DNA of 32,170 nt, from NCBI GenBank assembly GCA_937915735.1, contig CALGGS010000089.1, positions 1 through 32,170 of the forward strand. Reading direction: 5' to 3'. Shown here in pieces: positions 6,623-14,749 of this stretch. The translations under genes and the position numbers were made by a program. Under the pieces are notes generated by a model. That model saw nothing but the letters and a program-made list of their open reading frames with translations, searched no databases and had not been told where the DNA came from. How positions within the stretch are numbered: position 1 is the stretch's first letter; every line of letters begins with the position of its first letter. The DNA comes from an uncultured Treponema sp. GTDB lineage: Bacteria > Spirochaetota > Spirochaetia > Treponematales > Treponemataceae.

Positions 6623-9421
6623 TTATTTCAAAAGCTCAGCAATGTCCTTTCGCCCCCAGCGACTGGCCATTTCACTTGGGCTTTCGCCTGAGATATTTCT
6701 GGCATTTTTGTCAAGTTTCTGTCCTATAAGGTGCTCTACAATCTCCCTGTCCGCAAAGCGAGCCGCATAATGCAAAATTCCGTCTCCCTGGCGGTCCGTC
6801 TTCGTGCTGTCATATTTTACGATTGCATCAAGAATAGTCGTATTTTTTGACTTAAATACCGCTGTCAAGGCATTTTCCCCGCTCGGTGTTGAAATATAGG
6901 GATCTGCTCCATATTCAAGAAGAACGAGAGCCTGGGCGTTAAGATTTTTGTTCACGGCGTTATTGAGGGCAGTCTCACCCTTTCCGTTTCGCTGGCTTGC
7001 GGGGTAGCCCATATTTAAAAGCTGGGTCAAAGTCTTAGCGTCAGCCCTTTTTTCAACGGCGATGTGAATAGGCGTGTTTCCGTCAGAATCAGTAAAGCTT
7101 GTGTCATTTCCAAGAACCGCCTGAATCGCAGAAATATTTGAGTTCATAACAAGAGAAAACGGAGACTCGCCGGAAGCATCACGGGAAAGAGGATTTCCTC
7201 CGGCCTTTCTAATCATATTGATAATTCCCACATTTCCCGTAAGAGCCGCCTCGTGGTAGGCATTTCGTCCGCTCATCTCCTGGACATTTGCGTTTGCCTT
7301 GTAGCCCAAAAGAAGGCGAACCATATCCTCGTTGTTGCTTGAAATTGCGTCCATAAGAACGGTTCTTCCTGTCGCATCAGTTGCGTTTATATCTGCCCCG
7401 CTGCGAATCAAAAGGACAGCCATTTCTTTTTTCGCACTTCGGCACGCATCGCTCAAAGCGGTTTTCCCGCTCAAATTCTGCGCGTCTACATCAACGCCCA
7501 AAGAAATCAATGTTTTTGCCGTATTAAAAGCGCTCCATTTTACGGCGCTGTGAAGAGGCGTATTGCCGAGATTATCTCGTCCCAGCTTATCCTTTGAGTC
7601 AATCACAAGCCCGTTATTGACAAGCACATTGATTGTGGAAGGACTTTCATCTCCACCCTTCACCGCAGAATAAACCGCTGTCTCTCCGTTAGCGTTCTTT
7701 GCCTCAACCTTAGCCCCTTTCTGAATCAAAGAGACAATCGCATTGTTCAAGTGCCATTCTGAGGCATAGTGCAGGGGCGTGTTTCCGCTTCCGTCAGTTG
7801 AATTTAAAGTTTTGGAATTTACAAGCCAATCCTGAATTTCTCCGCCGCGGGTAAGGGCCAGTCTCAACGGAGAATTATTCTGAGTGTTCGTAGCGAAAAT
7901 ATCCGCATTTTTTTCAAGAAGAAGGTCGCCGGCATCCCTCCTGTTTTTCTGAACCGTAATAAAGAGAACTGAGTCTCCGTTTTTATTCCGGGCATTTATG
8001 TCACTTCCGGCCTCAACCAAATACCTGATGTATTCAATCGGGGCATCCTTTGCGACAGCAATGTGAAGGGCTGTATTTCCGCTTGAATCAGTAGAAGTTA
8101 TATTATTTGCCGTTACAAGACTTTCAAGCATATCCTTCGTTTCAGCTTCAAGAGCCTTACTCAAAGGAGTGTTTCCTTCCATATCTTCAGCATAAATATC
8201 GGCTCCGTTCTGGGCAAAGAATTTTACCTGGGCAGAGTGACCGGCTTCAATCGCAAGAGCCAAAGGCGTAACTCCTTCCTTGTTTCGCTCATTTACGACG
8301 GCTCCGTTGCTTACAAGAAGAGAAAGAGTTCCCACAGGAGAATCCGCAAGGGTCGCAACATGAAGCGGCGTGTCACCATACATATCCTTTTGATTTACAT
8401 TCGCTCCCTGTTTTAGAAGAAGAGGATAAATTTCAGCCTGGGCGTCAACTGGAATAATCAGAAGAATAGGAGTTTTTCCGATTGAGTCCATCGCATTGAC
8501 CTTCGCGCCATTCGCTATCAAAAGCCGGGCGATGTTTACCCTGCCATAACGAACCGCCTCGTGCAGCGGAGTCGCCCCGGAAATATCCTGAGCCGCAAGA
8601 ATATCCTGAGTCCGTACAGAAGTCTGCTCTTTTAGGATATAGTCAACTATGCCTGTGTGTCCGTCAATTGTCGCAAGATGAAGCGGGGTCTGACCGTCAT
8701 TAAAGCGAAGAATCATATTGTGAGTCCTGACGGCATCCTCAAAATAAGCGTAGTCCCCGCGAACCGGAGTCGCGCCCGCGAGAAGGAGTTTTGCCGCAAT
8801 CCGAATGCTTGCCGCATTATCAGCAGATTTAAATGCAAGATTAAGAGGGGAAAGACCGTAATTATCCCGAACCGAAAGAGGAACTCCGACATCAATGCAG
8901 CGACTAATTGCCTTTTCATCGCGGGTTTTCACAAAATAATGAACGATAGATTCGCCGTCAACATCACGAAGCTCGCCAGTCTGAGGAGTAATCATAGCCT
9001 CGTACCAGATGTCGCCCTTTTCAAGAGCAAGCTCCAATGCAGTGTTTTCGGAGGCATCCTTTGCGAAAATATCACCGTGAACAATGGCAAGAACCTTGGC
9101 CGCATCAATCGCATCATTTTTTATAGCGACATGGAGAGCCGTATCCCCGTCGTTGTTCCGAAGCTCGGTGTCAGCCCCCTTTATGATTAAAAAGCTGACC
9201 AAATCCGCTTCATTTACGCGCGCCGCAACATGAAGGGCTGTGTCTCCGTTTTCATCAGTTGCATTAATATCAGTCTTTGTTTTGAAAATTTCCTTTGCTT
9301 CGTCAAAACGCCCCTCCATAATGAGTTCCTGCACGGAAAGTTCTTTCTGAGTCGTTGTACAAGCAGAAATCAAAATCGCAGTAATAAAAACAAGGGCAAT
9401 TTTCTTAAGAATCTTTTTCAT
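6623..9421 (-). CDS. large ankyrin-repeat lipoprotein
   Basis: A 932-residue protein with a lipoprotein signal, MKKILKKIAL...ILISAC, lipid-modified Cys predicted at 21. From about residue 30 to the end it is essentially all ankyrin repeats, more than twenty of them, with the usual DxxGxTxLHxAxxxG...LLxxGAdxNaxxxxG wording (for example GNTPLHSAVKWS, GKTALSDACRSA). No enzymatic domain is visible, so it is probably an envelope-anchored protein-interaction solenoid, or a periplasmic one if retained at the inner membrane. The start is supported by GGGAG (9433-9429 on this strand) seven bases before the ATG. The reading frame is intact despite the repetition. It is upstream of, and may be partly co-transcribed with, the GT4 gene. 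The partner is unknown. Confidence 0.9.
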   Translation of the reverse strand: MKKILKKIALVFITAILISACTTTQKELSVQELIMEGRFDEAKEIFKTKTDINATDENGDTALHVAARVNEADLVSFLIIKGADTELRNNDGDTALHVAIKNDAIDAAKVLAIVHGDIFAKDASENTALELALEKGDIWYEAMITPQTGELRDVDGESIVHYFVKTRDEKAISRCIDVGVPLSVRDNYGLSPLNLAFKSADNAASIRIAAKLLLAGATPVRGDYAYFEDAVRTHNMILRFNDGQTPLHLATIDGHTGIVDYILKEQTSVRTQDILAAQDISGATPLHEAVRYGRVNIARLLIANGAKVNAMDSIGKTPILLIIPVDAQAEIYPLLLKQGANVNQKDMYGDTPLHVATLADSPVGTLSLLVSNGAVVNERNKEGVTPLALAIEAGHSAQVKFFAQNGADIYAEDMEGNTPLSKALEAETKDMLESLVTANNITSTDSSGNTALHIAVAKDAPIEYIRYLVEAGSDINARNKNGDSVLFITVQKNRRDAGDLLLEKNADIFATNTQNNSPLRLALTRGGEIQDWLVNSKTLNSTDGSGNTPLHYASEWHLNNAIVSLIQKGAKVEAKNANGETAVYSAVKGGDESPSTINVLVNNGLVIDSKDKLGRDNLGNTPLHSAVKWSAFNTAKTLISLGVDVDAQNLSGKTALSDACRSAKKEMAVLLIRSGADINATDATGRTVLMDAISSNNEDMVRLLLGYKANANVQEMSGRNAYHEAALTGNVGIINMIRKAGGNPLSRDASGESPFSLVMNSNISAIQAVLGNDTSFTDSDGNTPIHIAVEKRADAKTLTQLLNMGYPASQRNGKGETALNNAVNKNLNAQALVLLEYGADPYISTPSGENALTAVFKSKNTTILDAIVKYDSTKTDRQGDGILHYAARFADREIVEHLIGQKLDKNARNISGESPSEMASRWGRKDIAELLK

Positions 9422-9470
9422 TTAGTTTCTCCCACAAAACTTATTCTTTTTGATTATCGGAGATTTCAAA

Positions 9471-9505
9471 TTGAGAGTTGAGAGTTGTGAGTTGATAATT
9501 GAAAG
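9471..9505. repeat. heptanucleotide tandem array (5 units)
   Basis: Five contiguous 7-mers: TTGAGAG, TTGAGAG, TTGTGAG, TTGATAA, TTGAAAG. The array lies in the intergenic region between the divergent ankyrin and LysM/M23 genes. Similar heptads occur elsewhere in the window, see findings. Confidence 0.75.
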
Positions 9506-9515
9506 CGCACCTAGT

Positions 9516-9546
9516 TTTCTAAAAAGCTGAATTTTCAGAGATACCC
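9516..9546. repeat. dispersed repeat, second copy of the 5241-5272 element
   Basis: Read on the minus strand it is GGGTATCTCTGAAAATT, then CAGC, then TTTTTAGA, matching the palindrome at 5241-5272 without gaps but less symmetric. The nonamer GGGTATCTC at its edge also occurs at 5363-5371 and 24269-24277 (all read on the minus strand). Confidence 0.5.
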
Positions 9547-9581
9547 TAAATTCTCTTTTTTAAATTGCCGATACTTTTTAT

Positions 9582-10769
9582 ATGGAAATAATCAGTTTTG
9601 TCGGTTCATCTTCGGCTGTAAAAAAGAACGCTCCTCGCCCTGCTTTCACTCTTCCCCGCCTTCCGAAAAAATCTCGCGAAAGGGAAAATTATCCTTCACG
9701 CGCAAATTTTTCTGCTTCTAAGGCTCTTGTTTCAGCCTCAATTTCTGCGACTGAGCGGCAGTTTACGATTGCGGGTCTTTCCAAGCTTTTTTCATGCCTT
9801 ATTTTTCTCGCACTTTTATTGATTATTCCCTTCACGGTTTTCAATGCACTTTCTTTTATCGAAAATAATTCTGCAAAAGTCACCTTCGATGAAAATTATG
9901 AATTTGAAGCGCTGAACGCAGCTATGTCCCGCTTTGCAATGTATGACACTCTGGCGGACAATATTGACGAAAACGGAAATGTCCTTTTGGATGACGGAAC
10001 AATTCTTTCAGCTTCAAATGTCGGGCTTGGAGAAGCGGTAAAATTCCAAACCTACACGGTAAAATCCGGAGACTCAATCAGCACAATCTCAAGAAAATTC
10101 GCTCTTTCAAACATCTCGACGCTCATTGCCGTAAACAATATTTCAAATGTCAGAACCCTCATGCAAGGCCAGAAATTAAAAATCCCTTCGATGGACGGAC
10201 TTGTTCACAAGGTAGGTGCCGGTGATTCCTTAAATTCTCTTTCTGTAAAATATCATGTCAGCGTCGAAGAAATTCTGGATGCAAACGATCTTTCAAGTGA
10301 AACCCTCACAAAGGGAATGGAGCTTTTCATTCCAGGTGCTAAAATGGACGCCCTATCCCTCAAAAAAGCCATGGGAGAGCTTTTCGTTTATCCGATTACG
10401 GCCAGCTGGCGGCTTACCTCCCGTTTCGGACCAAGGAAAGACCCTTTCACAGGAGTCGCCTCAAGTCACACAGGAATCGATATGGCCTGCCCGACAGGAA
10501 CTCCAATTAGGGCGGCGATGAGCGGAAAAGTCGTTTATGTCGGCTGGTCAAATATCTTCGGAAACTACATAATCATAAATCACGGAAACGGCTACCAAAC
10601 CTTATACGGCCACATGTCAAAAACCCTCGCAAAAAAAGGCCAGGGCGTAGACCAGAGCACAAAAATCGGCTTGGTAGGCTCAACCGGCTACTCAACAGGC
10701 CCTCACCTGCACTTCACTGTCTACAAAAACGGAAAGCTCGTAGACCCGCTTACGCTTTTGAAGAAATAG
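9582..10769 (+). CDS. LysM-LysM-M23 family murein endopeptidase, membrane anchored
   Basis: A 395-residue protein. It has a basic cytoplasmic N-terminus of ~65 residues, one transmembrane helix at about 66-90, a linker, LysM 1 (about 157-202, YTVKSGDSISTIS), LysM 2 (about 207-251, HKVGAGDSLNSLS), and a C-terminal M23 zinc metallopeptidase domain. The zinc ligands are present: H296-x3-D300 (SHTGID) and the H375-L-H377 pair. This fits a periplasmic peptidoglycan hydrolase that cleaves cross-link peptides, with LysM binding the glycan. The intact metal site argues for a true enzyme, not an EnvC-like activator. The candidate -10 GATACT (9570-9575) lies six bases before the ATG and no Shine-Dalgarno is visible. 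The next gene is convergent, only 24 bp away, without an obvious terminator. Confidence 0.92.
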   Translation: MEIISFVGSSSAVKKNAPRPAFTLPRLPKKSRERENYPSRANFSASKALVSASISATERQFTIAGLSKLFSCLIFLALLLIIPFTVFNALSFIENNSAKVTFDENYEFEALNAAMSRFAMYDTLADNIDENGNVLLDDGTILSASNVGLGEAVKFQTYTVKSGDSISTISRKFALSNISTLIAVNNISNVRTLMQGQKLKIPSMDGLVHKVGAGDSLNSLSVKYHVSVEEILDANDLSSETLTKGMELFIPGAKMDALSLKKAMGELFVYPITASWRLTSRFGPRKDPFTGVASSHTGIDMACPTGTPIRAAMSGKVVYVGWSNIFGNYIIINHGNGYQTLYGHMSKTLAKKGQGVDQSTKIGLVGSTGYSTGPHLHFTVYKNGKLVDPLTLLKK

Positions 10770-10793
10770 GGAATTGCGTTTTGAAGATTTCCT

Positions 10794-11123
10794 CTAAATT
10801 TTTTCCAAAATGTTTCTCATATCGTCGCTAAGTTTTTTGTATAAAGTTGCTGTTACATCTTCAATGAATTTATCCCTGTCTGATTTTATGATATTTTTTG
10901 GAGATTTTTCCTCTTCAAAAAGTTGCGATGCCTTTATTTTAAATATATCTGCGATTTCTTCTATAACTTGAATTGTCGGAAAACTTGCGTGGCTTTCAAT
11001 CTTGTTTATATAATTTGTTCCTTTTCCGAGTTTTTCTGATAACGCTTCTTGTGAAAAACCGTTTTTCTTTCTATAAAATTTGAGATTATTTATAAAGATT
11101 TCTTGCAATGACAAATTCTGCAT
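10794..11123 (-). CDS. XRE-family HTH transcriptional regulator
   Basis: A 109-residue protein. Residues ~8-65 form a Cro/C1-type helix-turn-helix (NNLKFYRKKNGFSQEALSEK, then INKIES and a second helix to LFEEE), followed by a charged C-terminal helix region. It is transcribed away from the YkgJ/TerB/HNH operon, from the opposite side of a ~110-bp AT-rich control region. That region contains a perfect 12-nt palindrome on the operon's predicted -10 box, so it is probably the local repressor. No strong Shine-Dalgarno is visible before the ATG. Regulation is inferred from layout; the HTH is clear. Confidence 0.85.
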   Translation of the reverse strand: MQNLSLQEIFINNLKFYRKKNGFSQEALSEKLGKGTNYINKIESHASFPTIQVIEEIADIFKIKASQLFEEEKSPKNIIKSDRDKFIEDVTATLYKKLSDDMRNILEKI

Positions 11124-11189
11124 ATATTAACAATGATAACTTTTGCTTTTTAGAAACACGATTTAAAATACCTAATTTTTAATTTTTAC

Positions 11190-11236
11190 TTGAAATTTAA
11201 CTATATTAGGGTGTAATATTACATTATATTAAGGGG
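11190..11236 (+). promoter_or_regulatory. cassette promoter with overlapping palindromic operator
   Basis: The predicted elements are -35 TTGAAA (11190-11195), a 16-bp spacer and -10 TGTAAT (11212-11217). A perfect palindrome, TGTAATATTACA (11212-11223), covers the -10 and would let a bound HTH dimer block polymerase. AAGGGG at 11231-11236 is the Shine-Dalgarno of the first operon gene. Confidence 0.5.
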
Positions 11237-11241
11237 TGATT

Positions 11242-11517
11242 TTGTTTATTTGCGACAAATGCGGTGTCTGTTGCCGTCATCTCGAGCGTTCTGATTTATA
11301 CAAATCATTGAACCGTGGAGACGGAGTCTGCAAATTTCTTGATGAAAAAACGAATCTTTGCAAAATATACGAAAATCGCCCTGAAATATGCAATATCGAA
11401 AGAATGTACGAAATCTATTTTTCGAGCAAAATGACAAAGGAAAACTATTATCGGTTGAATTATGCCGCTTGTGAAAAATTAAAAAGGGGGATTTATGTAT
11501 CTTTCGCTTCTGAATGA
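11242..11517 (+). CDS. YkgJ-type cysteine cluster protein
   Basis: A 91-residue protein if it starts at TTG 11242, which is placed 5 nt after AAGGGG. A GTG at 11236 would fall inside that ribosome-binding site. The N-terminus has C4-x2-C7-x2-C10-C11 (CDKCGVCC), followed by GVCKFLDEKTNLC, the IYENRPEIC stretch and a late Cys. This is the signature of the YkgJ/UPF0153 cysteine cluster family, expected to bind zinc or an iron-sulfur centre. It is the first gene of the four-gene accessory operon and overlaps the next gene by 23 nt. The biochemical role of the family is unsettled. Here it may be a metal- or redox-sensing part of the TerB-containing cassette (inference). Confidence 0.8.
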   Translation: MFICDKCGVCCRHLERSDLYKSLNRGDGVCKFLDEKTNLCKIYENRPEICNIERMYEIYFSSKMTKENYYRLNYAACEKLKRGIYVSFASE

Positions 11518-11908
11518 AAAACAAAAAAATTTGTTTCTTGGTTTCGCGTATCATCTTTCAAACATCGACGACGACTTTAGCGATTCTGAGCGACAAATGT
11601 TAGACTCATATTGTGTTGAGATGAATGTCGAATTTTCAAATGAAACAGAAAAGAACACGATTGAAGAGTTAAAAAATACGGCAAAAGCGATTTTCGATGA
11701 AAAATCGGCAAAAATTGTTCTGTTTGAATTAATTGGGCTTGCGATGGCTGATAAGAATTATGATGGTTCTGAGAGAAATTTGATTTCAGAACTTGCCGAG
11801 CAATTTTCTGTTTCCCAATATTTTTTGGAAAAATGCGAGAGCCTTCTTTCTGAATATTTTGATTTTCAGACCAAATTGAATGAATTCGTTCTCGGTCAGG
11901 CGGTATGA
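11495..11908 (+). CDS. TerB-like helical protein
   Basis: A 137-residue all-helical protein resembling the TerB/tellurite-resistance fold. It has a first acidic helix-loop (HLSNIDDDFSDSERQML) and, after a spacer, a similar second one (IGLAMADKNYDGSERNLI), the paired D/E-rich pattern typical of TerB. Published comparative work on Ter systems linked TerB proteins to membrane-associated stress and metal-sensing complexes. It is translationally embedded in the cassette: the start overlaps the upstream gene by 23 nt, GGGGG lies just before it, and the stop shares four bases (ATGA) with the next start. Family assignment rests on pattern only. Confidence 0.65.
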   Translation: MYLSLLNEKQKNLFLGFAYHLSNIDDDFSDSERQMLDSYCVEMNVEFSNETEKNTIEELKNTAKAIFDEKSAKIVLFELIGLAMADKNYDGSERNLISELAEQFSVSQYFLEKCESLLSEYFDFQTKLNEFVLGQAV

Positions 11909-13341
11909 AAATGTTTTTGTTCGGAAAAAAGAAAGATGAAAAAGATAAGGAACTTAGAACCGCCGAAAACATGACTACGGGATTCTCTTCGACTGTTGTT
12001 TCTCAAGTTGCAAAAGAGGAAGCCGCAAAGACTTTTGCGAAACCTCAAAACTACACAGGCAACAGAAATTTATATGACAGTGGAATTGCGAAACGGAATG
12101 TAAAACAAACATCTTTTAATCAGGCTGAACAGAGTGGCTCACAAGTTCTTGACCCTTATACCAATCAGGAGTTGAGATTACGAAAAATAGATGCGAAGAC
12201 AGAATTCGGTACAGACTGGCAGAATCATTTGGCGGAAGGTGACCATATCACCCCGATTGAAGAAATTCACTCGCAGACTAAAAACAAAGCCTGGATTACC
12301 AATGACGATATAAAAGAAATTGCGAACAGCGATGACAATTTACAGACTGTATCACGAAAATTCAATAACGCAAAGCGAAGCCGCACAAATGAAGAATTCG
12401 TGACGGATGAGGAATATTTAAAATCAAAAGGAATTGAACTTTCCGAAGAGGGAAAGCAAAAAGCAATAGAGAAAGGAAGAGAATCGCAAAAAATCATAGA
12501 TAGGAAAGTCGCAAAAACTTCCGTAAAAAATGCGCTGAAAACTGGGCATAAAGCAGGCTTGCAGGGTGCGGCAAATGCAGGGCTTATGACTGCAACGATG
12601 TCGGGAGTGATGAACATCGTTTCTGTGCTAAAAGGCGAAAAATCCGCAGAAGATGCGCTAAAAGATACGGCAGTTGACACTGGAAAAGCAGCCGCAACTG
12701 GTTATGTCCTGACGGGCGGTCTTACCACAATTTCGCACACGCTTTCAAATTCTTCCTCTAAGTTCATTCAGGCTCTTTCAAAATCAAATGTTCCTGGTTA
12801 TGTAATTACGGCGGTTATTGTCACTGGGAATACGCTGAAAAAATATGCAAATGGCGAAATTTCGACAGAGGAATGTATTATCGAATTGGGTGAAAAAGGA
12901 ATTTCTTTTGCTACAGCCGGTGCTTCAATGGCGGTTGGGCAGGCGTTGATTCCGATTCCTGTTGTCGGGGCGGCAATCGGCTGTTTAGTCGGAACTATGG
13001 TCACGAGCAGCATTTACAATAATATAATCGGCGGAATAAAACAACGCAAAATGGAAAGCGATGAGAGAAAAAGGCTGATTTCTGAATACGATGACATTGC
13101 AAATGAAGCGCGGCAATATCGGGAAGAACTTGAATCCTATCTCGAAACATATTTCAAGGATTATCAGGATTGTTTTGATGAAGCATTGCAAGGAATGAAA
13201 CTGGCGTTTGAAGTCGGGGATGCAAATGGCGTAATAACGGGCGCAAATATGATAACGAAAAAACTTGGCGGTGAAGTCAAGTTTGAAAATACGAGTGAAT
13301 TCAAAAATTTTTTGGATTCTGATGAAGATGATGTTTTGTAG
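11905..13341 (+). CDS. HNH-motif protein with hydrophobic glycine-rich C-terminal region
   Basis: A 478-residue protein of uncharacterised type. Residues ~82-165 show an HNH-nuclease-like pattern: a DPYTNQEL lead, G-D113-H114-I-T-P, then N145-L-Q and F-N154-N-A-K157, the order expected of a beta-beta-alpha-metal site. No zinc-binding CxxC pairs are present. Residues ~213-380 are rich in Gly/Ala and hydrophobic, with a likely membrane hairpin at IPIPVVGAAIGCLVGTMV (349-366). The C-terminus is charged and helical, ending in an EFKNFLDSDEDD tail. The last ~260 residues resemble a widespread family of unknown function that I cannot name. A nuclease fused to a membrane-interacting segment is a common layout for effectors of immunity or toxin systems; that role is inference. 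It overlaps TerB by 4 nt. Confidence 0.6.
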   Translation: MKMFLFGKKKDEKDKELRTAENMTTGFSSTVVSQVAKEEAAKTFAKPQNYTGNRNLYDSGIAKRNVKQTSFNQAEQSGSQVLDPYTNQELRLRKIDAKTEFGTDWQNHLAEGDHITPIEEIHSQTKNKAWITNDDIKEIANSDDNLQTVSRKFNNAKRSRTNEEFVTDEEYLKSKGIELSEEGKQKAIEKGRESQKIIDRKVAKTSVKNALKTGHKAGLQGAANAGLMTATMSGVMNIVSVLKGEKSAEDALKDTAVDTGKAAATGYVLTGGLTTISHTLSNSSSKFIQALSKSNVPGYVITAVIVTGNTLKKYANGEISTEECIIELGEKGISFATAGASMAVGQALIPIPVVGAAIGCLVGTMVTSSIYNNIIGGIKQRKMESDERKRLISEYDDIANEARQYREELESYLETYFKDYQDCFDEALQGMKLAFEVGDANGVITGANMITKKLGGEVKFENTSEFKNFLDSDEDDVL

Positions 13342-13350
13342 GAGAATAAA

Positions 13351-14337
13351 ATGCCTATACCTTTTTTGATTGCTGGGCTTGGAATTGCGGCAGGTGCTAT
13401 CGGGGCTGGAAGCCATATAAAAGCCAAACAGACGAATGAAAGAGCAAATGAAATTTCTGCTGATGCGCAGCGCCTGTACAACAATGCAAAGAATTCTTTG
13501 GAAGCGGCGAAACGAAATACGACTTTCGCACTGCGAGAATTTGAATATGCAAAAAAAGATGTTCTTGACAGTTCAATGAAGCAATTCTTGCGCGGATATG
13601 AACGCATCAAGCATATCGAACTAAAAACTTCTGAGGGGATGAATGAGATTTCAAGTTTTATCTTAACTCCCCAAGACACATTGCAAATTCGGGAATTGAC
13701 GAATATTTATGAATCCAGTTTGAAAACTGGTGCAATCGGAGCGGGCGTTGGTGTCGCCGCTTTCGCAGGTGTTTCAAGTCTCGGTTTCTTAGCGGGGGCT
13801 GCTGCGACTCCTTTGGCGGCGATTGCCGCTCCAGTCTTGCTTTTTACAGGAATATCCGCCTCAATGAAAGCGGATGAAAATCTCGAAAAAGCGCAGGTTA
13901 TGTATTCAGAAGCAACCGCCGCCGCTGAATCTATGAAAATTTCGGAAACAAAATGTAAGGCAATAACAAAACGGACTGAAATGTTTCATGATTTGCTGGA
14001 CACATTGAATATAATGTTCGCGCAAAGTGCAGTCTATTTGGATAGCGTCACAAGAAAAAAGAAAGGATTTTTCGGTCTCAGAAAAATTACCAGCAATCGC
14101 TTGACGGAACAAGAAATAAATTTAATAGCGGTTTCTCGCGCTTTGGCGGGTGCTGTTAAAGCGGTTATTGATATGCCTGTTTTAAGCGAAAAAGGCGAAT
14201 TGGATTCAAAATCAAACAAAAAATATAATGAAGTGAAAAAATCTTTGCCATTGCTTACAGACCAATCAAATACCGCTCAATCTTACGATTATCATGTCAG
14301 ATTGAAAAAGGCACTAAAAGCAAAACGCAGGAGATAA
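13351..14337 (+). CDS. glycine-zipper / coiled-coil membrane protein of the accessory cassette
   Basis: A 328-residue protein. The N-terminus is a glycine-rich hydrophobic segment (about 3-23, IPFLIAGLGIAAGAIGAGSH), followed by a long amphipathic coiled coil (~25-100). A larger Gly/Ala hydrophobic region (~125-175, probably two membrane-spanning or inserting helices) comes next, then a second helical region and a C-terminus with IDMPVLSEKGEL and a basic tail. It resembles a broadly distributed uncharacterised family with the same segment order. TAGGAG (13340-13345) overlaps the previous stop and precedes the ATG, so it belongs to the same operon, and an intrinsic terminator follows. It is likely the membrane or pore-forming partner of the HNH-motif protein. 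I cannot assign a function. Confidence 0.65.
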   Translation: MPIPFLIAGLGIAAGAIGAGSHIKAKQTNERANEISADAQRLYNNAKNSLEAAKRNTTFALREFEYAKKDVLDSSMKQFLRGYERIKHIELKTSEGMNEISSFILTPQDTLQIRELTNIYESSLKTGAIGAGVGVAAFAGVSSLGFLAGAAATPLAAIAAPVLLFTGISASMKADENLEKAQVMYSEATAAAESMKISETKCKAITKRTEMFHDLLDTLNIMFAQSAVYLDSVTRKKKGFFGLRKITSNRLTEQEINLIAVSRALAGAVKAVIDMPVLSEKGELDSKSNKKYNEVKKSLPLLTDQSNTAQSYDYHVRLKKALKAKRRR

Positions 14338-14360
14338 ATCATTAATTCTATAAAAATTGG

Positions 14361-14399
14361 AATCGTCGTACGAGAATTTTTCTCTACGGCGATTTTTTT
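14361..14399 (+). terminator. intrinsic terminator of the accessory operon
   Basis: AATCGTCGTA and TACGGCGATT pair (one G-T), and the inner GAGA/TCTC extends the stem. A run of seven T follows from 14393. Confidence 0.8.
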
Positions 14400-14429
14400 G
14401 TGACAATCCGCCGATAATTGTGTTATAAT
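14400..14429 (+). promoter_or_regulatory. promoter of the zinc-ribbon gene
   Basis: GTGACA (14400-14405), 18 bp, then TATAAT (14424-14429) with TG upstream. The ATG at 14431 is too close for transcription to start before it, whereas the ATG at 14437 is seven bases after the -10 and would be the leaderless start. Confidence 0.55.
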
Positions 14430-14436
14430 TATGGAT

Positions 14437-14682
14437 ATGGATTTTATTTGCGTTTGCAAGTCTTGCAGAAAGACTATTCAGAAGGATTTTTTCTACTGCC
14501 CCTGGTGCGGAACAGAAAACGCAGAACCCAGCGACAAGGCAATTTTAGAAAATGTTTTCGGGCAGCTCGAAGTAAAGCAGGCTCTTGACCGCGACAGCCG
14601 TGTCAAAAAAATCGAAACAAAAATCGCCGAAATCGAAGAAGAGTTGAATCACCTCGACCGAAATGGAGAGGTCATTAAATAA
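14437..14682 (+). CDS. small zinc-ribbon / coiled-coil protein
   Basis: An 81-residue protein (83 if the ATG at 14431 is used). The N-terminal half is a zinc ribbon, C7-x2-C10 (CKSC) and C21-x2-C24 (CPWC) with GTEN after the second knuckle. The C-terminal half (RVKKIETKIAEIEEELNHL) is a short coiled coil. Such proteins are common in treponemes as adaptor-like hypothetical proteins; no enzymatic feature is visible. The start is chosen from the -10 box at 14424-14429, which leaves seven bases before this ATG. It follows the terminator of the accessory operon, so it belongs to the core region. Confidence 0.75.
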   Translation: MDFICVCKSCRKTIQKDFFYCPWCGTENAEPSDKAILENVFGQLEVKQALDRDSRVKKIETKIAEIEEELNHLDRNGEVIK

Positions 14683-14749
14683 AGCAATCAGAAGTTAAGA
14701 AGTGGAAAGCCTCCCGACTCCCATAGTCAACGGTCTAATTTAGGATACC

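Noticed and set aside
8657..9190. A 177-codon open frame on the plus strand
   Set aside because: It is antisense to the ankyrin-repeat lipoprotein, whose signal peptide, lipobox and repeats are unambiguous. The antisense product has no recognisable features.
14686..14712. Heptad-like AGAAGTT AAGAAGT GGAAAGC after the zinc-ribbon gene
   Set aside because: Only three poorly matching units; not strong enough to call separately.
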